NCBI GenBank assembly: GCA_041736625.1
Contig: JBGSTG010000125.1
Span: forward strand, 1 to 64,000
Source: M3007 sp041736625
Lineage (GTDB): Bacteria > Bacteroidota > Bacteroidia > Chitinophagales > Saprospiraceae
Direction: 5' to 3'
Length of the DNA: 64,000 nt
A program made the translations under genes and the position numbers. Position 1 is the stretch's first letter. Each line of letters begins with the position of its first letter. This document shows, one piece after another, positions 33,763 to 41,409 of the stretch. The notes under the pieces are model-generated. The model worked only from the letters and a program-made list of their open reading frames with translations. It was not told where the DNA came from and did no database searches.

Positions 33763-34630
33763 GCTCCGCGTGGTAACTCGACCGTACGAGCGGCCCGCTT
33801 TCCACGTAGGCAAACCCTTTGTCCATGCCCACTTCACGGTATTCAGCGAACAGGTCGGGATGAATGTACTCGGCGACGGCAAGGTGCATTTTGGTGGGTT
33901 GCAAATACTGACCGATGGTGAGAATGTCGCATCCGTGCGCCACCAAGTCGTCCATAATTTTAAAAACTTCCGTTTTATTTTCTCCCAGACCCACCATAAT
34001 GCCGCTTTTGGTGCGTTTACCGTAGGCTTTGGTGCGTTGTATCTGCTCGAGGCTGCGTGTGTAACGGGCTTGTGGACGCACCTTCCGATACAGGCGCTCC
34101 ACCGTTTCCATGTTGTGCGACACCACTTCCTGCCCGGCGGAGATCATGCGCTCCAGGGCTTCCCAGTTGGCTTTCACGTCGGGTATCAGCGTTTCGATGG
34201 TGGTTTCCGGGCTCCGCTCTTTTACCGCGCGCACGGTTTGGTACCAGATTTCAGCACCGCGGTCCTGAAGTTCGTCGCGGTTAACGGACGTAATTACGGC
34301 GTGTTTAACGCCCATGAGCCATATGGCTTCGGCCACACGCCGCGGCTCGTCTTCGTCGTATTCGTTGGGCCGGCCGGTTTTGACGGCACAAAAAGAGCAG
34401 GAGCGTGTGCACACATTGCCGAGGATCATAAAGGTAGCCGTTCCAGCCCCCCAGCATTCGCCCATATTCGGGCAGTTGCCGCTCTGGCAGATGGTATGCA
34501 GCTTGAAGTCGTCTACAATGCTGCGCACCTTGCGGTAGTTCTCGCCCATGGGCAGGCGCACCTTGAGCCACTCGGGTCGTTTGGGTCGGCCGGGTGCCGG
34601 TTCGGCAGGTATAACGGGTAGGTCTATCAT
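33749..34630 (-). CDS. lipA: Lipoyl synthase
   Basis: The 293-residue radical SAM enzyme inserts two sulfurs into protein-bound octanoate to make lipoate for pyruvate, 2-oxoglutarate and glycine-cleavage complexes. It has both iron-sulfur sites: CQSGNCPNMGEC (about 48-59, auxiliary cluster) and CTRSCSFC (about 75-82, CxxxCxxC SAM cluster), followed by SHNMETVERLYRKVR and the C-terminal RSSYHAERH. The ATG at 34630 (MIDLPV) is preferred over the frame at 34654, whose extra codons fall in repeat-like sequence. Length is usual. Confidence 0.95.
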   Translation of the reverse strand: MIDLPVIPAEPAPGRPKRPEWLKVRLPMGENYRKVRSIVDDFKLHTICQSGNCPNMGECWGAGTATFMILGNVCTRSCSFCAVKTGRPNEYDEDEPRRVAEAIWLMGVKHAVITSVNRDELQDRGAEIWYQTVRAVKERSPETTIETLIPDVKANWEALERMISAGQEVVSHNMETVERLYRKVRPQARYTRSLEQIQRTKAYGKRTKSGIMVGLGENKTEVFKIMDDLVAHGCDILTIGQYLQPTKMHLAVAEYIHPDLFAEYREVGMDKGFAYVESGPLVRSSYHAERHVF

Positions 34631-34696
34631 GTTTGTCGGTCGCCGGTTGTTCACCTGTGGGGGTATACCTCGAAAACAGGCTATACGTCCAGGCGT

Positions 34697-35470
34697 TTAT
34701 TTTCTCTTTCCGAGTTGCAAATTTATGAAGAAGTTGAAGAACACCTGATTGTTGTCTTCGATCACCATGATGGGCATCTCCCGTGAAAAAACGTCGATCA
34801 TGGCGCCGATCTCAAGGGCTTTGACAAATTCGTCGAAGGCGCCCCAGTCGAGGTGCAGGGCGATGGAGGCGTGGAGCCCGGGCGCGAAGGCCATTTCGCC
34901 GAATCCTTTGGTGAATGCCGAGGCGCCGAGGATGCGCGTATTGTCCAGAAAAATATCCGCGTTTTCGGCGCTGTATTTCTCGTGCACGATCCGGCTGAGT
35001 CCGGGATTTTCGGGCGTCGGGCGCCGAAGGGCGAGGTAATAGGGTTTGAGCCCGCCCAGTACCGGCCCGGCGGCGTAACTGATGCCCACCGCTACGCCCC
35101 GGGTGCGCGCTTTTTCGGAGAAATACCGTTTGGCGCCCCAACCGATGCGCGCCACCAGGAGGTTGTTTTGCTTGCCGTAAATGTAGGGGCGAAAGGAGCG
35201 GCCCACGGAAGGGTCTGCGCTTTGACGCTTTTCCTTTTGGTGTTTGAGCTCACCTATGTTCCAAAAGAAATAGGTGGTCTTGTAATAAGTGCGCAGGCGA
35301 CCGAATTCCATGCCGGGAGCAAAGCCCTTGTTGGTCGTAAGCTTGATGTTAAAGGCTGTCTCCCGGTTGTACACAATGCCGGCGCCTGAGGGGGGCGTGG
35401 AACTTGACTGAGCGCCGACCGCGCCGGCCAGCAACAGCATACACCCCAAATAAATGAACCTGAAAGCCAT
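34697..35470 (-). CDS. Exported hypothetical protein, probable outer-membrane beta barrel
   Basis: The 257-residue protein has a Sec signal (MAFRFIYLGCMLLLAGAVGA, cleavage near residue 20). The mature part is rich in amphipathic strands with aromatic residues (TTYFFWNIGELKH, VARIGWGAKRYF, GVAVGISYAAGP, HASIALHLDWG) and ends in strands (NQVFFNFFINLQLGKRK), compatible with an outer-membrane barrel. It lies upstream of lipA on the same strand with a 66-bp gap. I do not know its function; similar uncharacterised proteins seem widespread in Bacteroidota. Confidence 0.72.
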   Translation of the reverse strand: MAFRFIYLGCMLLLAGAVGAQSSSTPPSGAGIVYNRETAFNIKLTTNKGFAPGMEFGRLRTYYKTTYFFWNIGELKHQKEKRQSADPSVGRSFRPYIYGKQNNLLVARIGWGAKRYFSEKARTRGVAVGISYAAGPVLGGLKPYYLALRRPTPENPGLSRIVHEKYSAENADIFLDNTRILGASAFTKGFGEMAFAPGLHASIALHLDWGAFDEFVKALEIGAMIDVFSREMPIMVIEDNNQVFFNFFINLQLGKRK

Positions 35471-35681
35471 GCGCCAAATTTGTTCAAAATTAATTCATTC
35501 TGCTGAATTCGCAGAAAAAAAAAAGCGTCAAGCGTCGGATGAATAACGCAACATTAACCAAACAAACGATTCGCCTCCAGGTTTAGTGCCGCCCTGAAAC
35601 AATCGGACAATTGCCGACAAACGATTTTTTATCAAATATCGCACAAAAAACCGTAGATTTGTGTCTTGTTAAAAAGCATTT
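35471..35681. promoter_or_regulatory. Divergent intergenic region with cvpA promoter
   Basis: The 211-bp region is AT-rich near both genes. TAGATTTG (35654-35661) is a consensus -7 box for the CvpA operon, 20 nt upstream of the ATG at 35682. No other feature is seen. Confidence 0.45.
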
Positions 35682-36296
35682 ATGCCCATAGACATAATTG
35701 CCATGCTGGTACTGGCCCTCGGCTTCTGGCACGGGTTCTCCCGCGGAATAATCAGTACGTTATTCAACATTCTCGCATACCTGTTTGGCTTCATCATTGC
35801 TTTTCGCATGACCTCGGTTGCCGTGGTTGTCCTGGAACGCGTTTTCAACACAGACAACCCGCTTATGCCCATCGCCGGGTTCCTCCTCAACCTCAGCGTG
35901 CTGTTTCTGATCATGCGGGCGGCGGCAGGAGGCCTTGAAAGCGTGCTGAGTTTCGCTTACCTGGGCATCGCCAACAGGATGCTGGGCGGGGTGCTGACCG
36001 GCGGGTTTTATGTGCTGATATTCAGCATTTTACTTTGGTTTTTTGTCAAAGCGACGCTGGTGGGCGACGAAACGCTGGAAACCTCACGGATGTATCCGAT
36101 GCTCCGCGAAATGCCGCTCCAGGCCAAAGAAGTCGTCATACGATTAAGACCGCTGGCTACCGACCTTTGGGACGACTCCCTCACCTGGATGGATCGCATC
36201 GAACAATACGGCGTGGAAAAAACCGAGCAGTCCGGCAGTTTTTACAAACCGGAATCCGACGACGACGACGGCATAGAACTCGATCCGGAGGAATGA
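35682..36296 (+). CDS. CvpA-family inner-membrane protein
   Basis: The 204-residue protein has four hydrophobic segments with the CvpA pattern: DIIAMLVLALGFWHGFSRGI, IAYLFGFIIAF-like, LNLSVLFLIMRAAAGG, GGVLTGGFYVLIFSILLWFF. CvpA proteins are linked to colicin V production and envelope integrity in enterobacteria; the exact role is unclear. The acidic tail (PESDDDDGIELDPEE) is typical of Bacteroidota members. Its stop codon overlaps the ATG of the trpG-like gene (ATGA at 36293-36296), indicating translational coupling. Confidence 0.88.
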   Translation: MPIDIIAMLVLALGFWHGFSRGIISTLFNILAYLFGFIIAFRMTSVAVVVLERVFNTDNPLMPIAGFLLNLSVLFLIMRAAAGGLESVLSFAYLGIANRMLGGVLTGGFYVLIFSILLWFFVKATLVGDETLETSRMYPMLREMPLQAKEVVIRLRPLATDLWDDSLTWMDRIEQYGVEKTEQSGSFYKPESDDDDGIELDPEE

Positions 36297-36934
36297 ACAA
36301 GGACGACATGCACATTCTGCTGCTCGACAACTACGACTCCTTTACTTACAACCTGGCCGACTATCTGCTGCAAACCGGCGTCCGCGTAACCGTGCGCCGC
36401 AACGACCGCATCCATCCGCAAACCCTGGATGGGCTGAAACCCGACGGCATCTGCCTCAGCCCGGGCCCGGGGCGGCCGCAGGATTCGGGAGCGCTTATGC
36501 CCTTGTTGCGTAGCTGGCACACCCGGTTGCCCATGTTGGGCATCTGCCTGGGGCAACAAGCCATCGGCGAACTGTTCGGCGCACGTCTGGTGCACGCCGC
36601 AACGCCCGTTCACGGCAAAACGTCGGAGATTACCTGCGTTGACCACCCCATGATGGCCGGAATACCCCGCCGTTTCCGGGTGATGCGCTACCACTCGCTG
36701 ATCCTGGAATCGCTTGACGGCACCGGGCTGCTGCCCTTGGCCCACACCCACGACGGGGAGCTGATGGCGTTGGCACACGGCGCATTGCCGCTGTGGGGCG
36801 TCCAGTTTCACCCGGAATCTGTTTTGTCCGAACACGGCCTGACCCTGTTGGGCAACTGGGTGCGCCTGGTGGATCAATGGCGCATCCGGCAAACATCAAG
36901 CGTTGATTATGCTGCAAACGAGTATATCGCTTAG
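36293..36934 (+). CDS. Anthranilate/aminodeoxychorismate synthase glutamine amidotransferase subunit
   Basis: The 213-residue class I amidotransferase supplies ammonia from glutamine to a chorismate-using partner. LLLDNYDSFTYNLADYL opens the fold, GICLGQQAIGELFG holds the nucleophile Cys (about 84), and VQFHPES the His and Glu of the triad. TrpG and PabA cannot be separated by sequence alone; no trpE or pabB is in the window. Start ATG overlaps the cvpA stop; MHILL at 36308 is an alternative. It overlaps the YhhN gene by 26 bp, so all three are one operon. Confidence 0.88.
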   Translation: MNKDDMHILLLDNYDSFTYNLADYLLQTGVRVTVRRNDRIHPQTLDGLKPDGICLSPGPGRPQDSGALMPLLRSWHTRLPMLGICLGQQAIGELFGARLVHAATPVHGKTSEITCVDHPMMAGIPRRFRVMRYHSLILESLDGTGLLPLAHTHDGELMALAHGALPLWGVQFHPESVLSEHGLTLLGNWVRLVDQWRIRQTSSVDYAANEYIA

Positions 36935-37649
36935 CCATCAGCGAATATGGCTGCTGGCGTATGCCCTGGTGGCTGTGCCCGAACTCATCGGCGAAATGCT
37001 GGACGCCCGGCTCCTGGTGTACTGCACCAAACCCTTGCTGATGCCGGTGTTGCTGCTCGGGTTTTTGGTCATCACCCGCAACCATCGCTCCTTTTGGCAA
37101 TGGGCCGTCGCAGGTGCTTTGGTGGCCAGCACCCTTGGCGACGTGCTGCTCATGTTCAGTGGCCCGTTGTTTTTTTTGGCAGGCCTTGCCGCCTTTTTTT
37201 TCGCCCAGGCCCACTATATCAGTGCATTCGGCAGCCGGGCCGGTTGGCATCGCGGATACCTCAGCAAGCACCCTTGGCTTATCCTTCCGGTGGCGGCCTA
37301 CTTGTTCGGGCTGTTGCGGTTTCTCTGGCCCACCGTTGCGGCGGGCATGCAAATCCCGGTGGTGGTCTACGCCCTGGCGCTCTCCACGATGCTGCTTGCG
37401 GTCATCAACCTGCGGGATTGCGTCGCCCATTCGGCCTGGCAGCGGCTGATGTGGGGGGTGGTGCTGTTCCTGGTATCCGACAGCCTGCTGGCGATCAACA
37501 AATTTGCCCTTCCGTTTGAAGGTTCGCGCGTGGCGATCATGCTCACTTATATTGTAGCCCAGTGGTTCCTGGCCCAGGGCGCCGCGCAAACGCTTTTTTT
37601 CAGCGGCCCAACTCGTCAAAAATGGCGTCCAGGTCGTCAAACGACTTAA
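36909..37649 (+). CDS. YhhN-family membrane protein (lysoplasmalogenase-like)
   Basis: The 246-residue protein has about eight hydrophobic helices in the YhhN/TMEM86 arrangement, with conserved polar residues SLSHQRIWLLAY and ASTLGDVLLM, FFAQAHYISAF, LFLVSDSLLAINKF. Animal TMEM86B hydrolyses the vinyl ether bond of lysoplasmalogens; the activity in bacteria is inferred. The start is ATG at 36909, inside the trpG end. The last 50 bp overlap the convergent trpF-like gene, which is unusual. Confidence 0.85.
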   Translation: MLQTSISLSHQRIWLLAYALVAVPELIGEMLDARLLVYCTKPLLMPVLLLGFLVITRNHRSFWQWAVAGALVASTLGDVLLMFSGPLFFLAGLAAFFFAQAHYISAFGSRAGWHRGYLSKHPWLILPVAAYLFGLLRFLWPTVAAGMQIPVVVYALALSTMLLAVINLRDCVAHSAWQRLMWGVVLFLVSDSLLAINKFALPFEGSRVAIMLTYIVAQWFLAQGAAQTLFFSGPTRQKWRPGRQTT

Positions 37650-38196
37650 CGCCCACCTGCTCCTCTTCGCCGCCCCAGAGGCTGAACCCGGCCGGCTGGA
37701 TCGTCTCGGCAAAACGGCGCCATTCACCCGGGGCCGCATCGAGATGCAGCAGACACCTGAATTCGGCGCACAAGGCGGCCCACACCGGCCAGTCCTCCGG
37801 AAAAGATCGGCCGGAAAAATCCAGGACAAACAGCCGGTTCCCGCTACCCCAGGCGGTCATTTGTTCGCGGGCAGTTTGAACAGGCAAACCGGCCGGCAAC
37901 CACACCAGCACCTCCGGCTCCGTTAGCGCGCGGGCATATGCCGGGTCGGCGGGCACCTGTACGGCGTCCAGACTAAAAAAGTTTGCCGCCTCGCGCACCA
38001 CCTCCGGCGGGCTGCTGTTCGTAAATTCCCCGGTGACCTTGGGCCCTTCCACCCATTCTCGGATGGCGTGCATGAACACCGGGTCCAGATAAGCTCCGGA
38101 ATCCGCTTCCAGTTGAAATCCAAGAAAATCCACCTCCCGCGCGGCAAAATAGCGCGCGTCGGTCAGGTTTGTGATGCGTCCGGCTTTGATCAGCAT
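37600..38196 (-). CDS. Divergent TrpF-like (phosphoribosylanthranilate isomerase-like) protein
   Basis: The 198-residue protein opens IKAGRITNLTDARYFAARE then VDFLGFQLEA, matching the first strand and helix of TrpF (KxCGI-x-N-x-D-A), but Cys of KICGI is replaced by Ala (KAGRI). This position (Cys7 in studied TrpF) is the general base in catalysis. The LLHLDAA and SLWGGEEEQVGVKSFDDLDA segments occupy later strands. It may therefore be a non-canonical or inactive relative. A consensus -7 box (38208-38201) ends 4 nt before the ATG, implying a leaderless message divergent from the RND adaptor. Confidence 0.7.
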   Translation of the reverse strand: MLIKAGRITNLTDARYFAAREVDFLGFQLEADSGAYLDPVFMHAIREWVEGPKVTGEFTNSSPPEVVREAANFFSLDAVQVPADPAYARALTEPEVLVWLPAGLPVQTAREQMTAWGSGNRLFVLDFSGRSFPEDWPVWAALCAEFRCLLHLDAAPGEWRRFAETIQPAGFSLWGGEEEQVGVKSFDDLDAIFDELGR

Positions 38197-38200
38197 AGGG

Positions 38201-38208
38201 CAAAGGTA
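38201..38208 (-). promoter_or_regulatory. TAnnTTTG -7 box for the TrpF-like gene
   Basis: TACCTTTG on the minus strand, 4 nt from the ATG at 38196; the spacing is the same as at 401-408. Confidence 0.5.
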
Positions 38209-38249
38209 GGATATTGGCGCGGGCTTTAGGCGGTGGGACGGAATAACCC

Positions 38250-38257
38250 TATCTTTG
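38250..38257 (+). promoter_or_regulatory. TAnnTTTG -7 box for the RND adaptor gene
   Basis: TATCTTTG lies 35 nt upstream of the ATG at 38293 and matches the consensus. Confidence 0.5.
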
Positions 38258-38292
38258 CCCGCCTTTTCGATTGGGTGGATGCAAACGACAAA

Positions 38293-39363
38293 ATGATGAA
38301 AAATACGCGCATGTACGTTTGGTTGGTTTTGCTGGCGTTCGTCGCATGGACGTTCTGGACGTTGTACCGGAACAAGCAAATGACCGACACCGAAGCCCTG
38401 TTGTCACAGGTCAAGCAGGCTTACATTCCGGTGGAGGTGGTGCACCCGGTCCGCGAGCCGCTGGCTACCAGCCTGGAGGCCAACGGCATTTTCCTGCCGG
38501 TGAAGGAGATGTTCGTCATCTCCGAAACGCAGGGGCGCGTGGTCGAGGTGTTCAAAAACAAGGGCGAATGGGTGAAGGAAGGCGAGACCATCGCCCGGGT
38601 CGACGACGAGCTGCTGCGCATCGAGCTGGAAGCCACGCAGGCCAATTTGGCCAAATTGCACAAAGACCTGGAGCGAATCGGCAACCTCGTTGAGGGCGAA
38701 GCCATTGCCAAAAACAAGATCGAAGACATAGAACTGGGCATCCTGGCCGCCGAAGCCAGGGAAAAGGGGCTTAAAAAACAAATCGCCAACACCAACCTCC
38801 GCGCACCCATGACCGGCACGCTGGGACTGCGTTTTATCGAACGCGGCAGCGTGATCGGGCCGGGTATCCAGATTGGCCAAATGACCAACCTGGAGAAACT
38901 GTTCCTGATGGTCAAGGTCACCGAACGCGAGGTGCTCAAAATTCAAAAGGGGCAGAACGTGAGCGTGGTCGCCGACGTGTACCCCAACGTGCCGCTGCGG
39001 GGCATGGTGACCAACATCGGCTTGCGGGCCGACAACGCCTTCAACTACGATGTGGAAATTGAAGTGCCCAACCCAAGCCGGACCCCCCTGCGCGCCGGGA
39101 TGCACGCCAAGGCTATATTCCAGTTCGACACCCAACGCGAAGGACTTACCCTGCCTCGAAAAGCCATCGCCGGCAGCCTGCAGGATCCCAAAGTGTATTG
39201 CATCCGGAACGATACCCTCGCCGAGTTGCGCGCCATCCAGGTGGGCGTCATGCTCGGGGAAAAAATAGAGGTGCGCTCGGGCCTGAAGCCGGAAGACCGG
39301 GTAGTGGTTACCGGACAAATCAACCTGAGCGACGGCGCAAAGGTAAAAGTGGTCAATGAGTGA
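38293..39363 (+). CDS. RND/HlyD-type periplasmic adaptor protein
   Basis: The 356-residue protein has an N-terminal membrane anchor (MYVWLVLLAFVAWTFWTLYR), a lipoyl-type half-motif (GRVVEVFKNKGEWVKEGETI), an alpha-helical hairpin (about 120-185), the second half-motif (LRAPMTGTLGLRFIERGSVI) and beta-barrel and membrane-proximal domains. Adaptors connect an inner-membrane pump with an outer-membrane channel. No RND or MFS pump gene or TolC homologue is adjacent; the next gene is convergent, so the partner must be elsewhere. Confidence 0.9.
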   Translation: MMKNTRMYVWLVLLAFVAWTFWTLYRNKQMTDTEALLSQVKQAYIPVEVVHPVREPLATSLEANGIFLPVKEMFVISETQGRVVEVFKNKGEWVKEGETIARVDDELLRIELEATQANLAKLHKDLERIGNLVEGEAIAKNKIEDIELGILAAEAREKGLKKQIANTNLRAPMTGTLGLRFIERGSVIGPGIQIGQMTNLEKLFLMVKVTEREVLKIQKGQNVSVVADVYPNVPLRGMVTNIGLRADNAFNYDVEIEVPNPSRTPLRAGMHAKAIFQFDTQREGLTLPRKAIAGSLQDPKVYCIRNDTLAELRAIQVGVMLGEKIEVRSGLKPEDRVVVTGQINLSDGAKVKVVNE

Positions 39364-39404
39364 ATTGCATGGGGGAATCTGAACCACCGCCCTGCCCGGT
39401 TTCC

Positions 39405-40802
39405 CTAACGCAACAGCATCAACATCCCCAACAGCACCAGCACCGCCACCACATCCAACAAGAACCCTGCCCGGGCCATGTCCTTCGTTTTCAAAAATCC
39501 GGTAGCATAGGCAATGGCGTTGGGAGCGGTGGCCACCGGCAAACCAAACCCGAAAGAGGCCGCCAGGGCAGCGCCAAGCAACAGGATGAAGGGCTCATAG
39601 CCGATGGCCACCGCCAGTGATTGCAATACCGGCATCATGATGGACGCAGTGGCGATGTTGGAGGCCACCTCGCTCAGGGCGACCACCACAAGCAGAATGA
39701 TGAACAGCAGCAGTGCCGGCGGCAAAAACTGAAGACCGGTGAGGGTATGCCCGATCCAGTCGGCCAGCCCGCTGGCCTTGAACCCCTCGGCAAGTGCCAG
39801 CCCGCCACCGAAAAACAACAAAATACCCCAGGGAATGCGGGAGGCCGTGGGCCAGTCCAGCAAAGGTTTTTTTTCGGCGCTGGCGGGAATCAGGAACAAC
39901 AGCAATGCACCGGTGAGGGCCACCAGTGTATCGGAACCTTTTGGTTCCAGCCGGCTGTACCAGAACAGGGAGCCGGTAATCCAGGCCATTATCACCGCGC
40001 CGAACAGCCACAGTAGCCGGCGTTCCGCACGGCTCAAAGGGCCCAGCTCCAACAGTTGCTGTTGCACCACTGCGCGCTGCGCCACCGAAACGGTCTGCCG
40101 GGGCAGGGGAAAAAGCGCCAGCAGCAACAGCCAGCAACACAAGAGCACCGCCACTGTCAGGGGGACCCCGAAGAGCATCCAACCGCCAAAACTCACATCC
40201 ATTTTCAGGTGTGTCTTGAGGTGACTGATGAAAATGCCGTTGGTAGGTGTGCCGATGATGGTGCCCACCCCGCCAATCGAGCACGCATAGGCCACGCCGA
40301 GCACCAGCGCTTTGCGAAAGTTGTCGTGACCCGGCCCCTCACGCTGCGCCAACGCCATGGCTACAGGCATCATCATGACCGCCGTTGCTGTGTTGGAAAT
40401 CCACATGGAAAGGAACGCCGAAGCCGACATGCACCCCAGCACCACACCCGACGGACGGGAGCCCAGCCAGGATACCATTTTCATGGCTATCCGGCGGTGC
40501 AAATCCCACCGTTCTATGGCGGCGCCGAAGAAAAATCCACTGAGAAACAGGAAAACAATCTCATTGCCAAACTCGGCCGCAGCCGTTTTCATGGCGAGAA
40601 TGCCGGTGACAGGCAAAACCACCAGCGGCAACAAAGCCGTGACGGCGACCGGCACTACCTCGCTGATCCACCACACCGCCATCCACAACGTCAGACCCAA
40701 CGCCGGCCAAGCCTTTGGCGGCATGCCGGAGGGTGCAGGCAACAGCAAGGTGAGCAGCATCACTGCGGGGCCGGAAAGAATCAGGATGCGTCTGCGTGTC
40801 AC
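39405..40802 (-). CDS. DASS/SLC13-family anion symporter
   Basis: The 465-residue membrane protein has about 11 hydrophobic segments and the two SNT sodium/substrate-site motifs of the divalent anion:sodium symporters: SMWISNTATAVMMMPV (about 130-147) and SEVASNIATASIMMPV (about 380-397), with Thr replaced by Ile in the second. IIGTPTN after the first repeat is also typical. It likely takes up dicarboxylates such as succinate or malate, or sulfate, with sodium. It starts 15 bp downstream of the bacilliredoxin gene on the same strand. Confidence 0.9.
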   Translation of the reverse strand: MTRRRILILSGPAVMLLTLLLPAPSGMPPKAWPALGLTLWMAVWWISEVVPVAVTALLPLVVLPVTGILAMKTAAAEFGNEIVFLFLSGFFFGAAIERWDLHRRIAMKMVSWLGSRPSGVVLGCMSASAFLSMWISNTATAVMMMPVAMALAQREGPGHDNFRKALVLGVAYACSIGGVGTIIGTPTNGIFISHLKTHLKMDVSFGGWMLFGVPLTVAVLLCCWLLLLALFPLPRQTVSVAQRAVVQQQLLELGPLSRAERRLLWLFGAVIMAWITGSLFWYSRLEPKGSDTLVALTGALLLFLIPASAEKKPLLDWPTASRIPWGILLFFGGGLALAEGFKASGLADWIGHTLTGLQFLPPALLLFIILLVVVALSEVASNIATASIMMPVLQSLAVAIGYEPFILLLGAALAASFGFGLPVATAPNAIAYATGFLKTKDMARAGFLLDVVAVLVLLGMLMLLR

Positions 40803-40817
40803 CCCGCAAACATACGA

Positions 40818-41231
40818 TCAACAGTACTGATCGTACGCCATTTTCAGGTTTTCGGCGATCATTTCCGCCGAACGACCCTCAATGTGCCGACGCTCCAGAA
40901 AATGCACCAATTTGCCGTCTTTAAACAAGGCAATAGAAGGCGACGACGGGGGGTAGGGGAGGAGATATTCGCGCGCCTTGGCCGTGGCTTCCGGATCTAC
41001 GCCGGCAAAAACGGTCAGTTTCCGGCCTGGCGTTTTGGCGTGCTGAAGCGACATTTTGGCGCCCGGCCTGGCGTTGGCAGCAGCGCAACCGCACACGCTG
41101 TTGACAACCAGCAATACGGTGCCTTCGGCGGCATCCAGCGCCTGATCGACGTCCGTTGGGGTGCTCAGGGATTCAAAGCCGTAGGCCGTCAGGTCTTCGG
41201 ACATCGGCGTGGTCAGTTGTATCGGGTACAT
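40818..41231 (-). CDS. BrxA/BrxB-family bacilliredoxin
   Basis: The 137-residue thioredoxin-fold protein carries the CGC motif (NSVCGCAAANARPG, about 53-66) of the YphP/YqiW bacilliredoxins, which remove bacillithiol from proteins, and the family's typical C-terminal Cys (MAYDQYC). LFKDGKLVHFLERRHIEGR also fits. Start ATG at 41231 (MYPIQL) is the family start; the longer frame is not supported. This implies that the host makes bacillithiol, as do many Bacteroidota. It is co-directional with the transporter downstream. Confidence 0.9.
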   Translation of the reverse strand: MYPIQLTTPMSEDLTAYGFESLSTPTDVDQALDAAEGTVLLVVNSVCGCAAANARPGAKMSLQHAKTPGRKLTVFAGVDPEATAKAREYLLPYPPSSPSIALFKDGKLVHFLERRHIEGRSAEMIAENLKMAYDQYC

Positions 41232-41409
41232 GGATTTTTCAGTTTTTATAAATTCCGCAACAACCCCCAAAACAGCAACGGGCACAAAAGGTTCAAAACA
41301 TGCACTTTCGTCCGCATCCGTCAAACGGTTATAAAAATCTTTATCCGGTTTCCGACGTTATACCAATTGTCTCTTGTTTGGCTTAAATGTTTTTCGCACT
41401 TTTGGGGAA

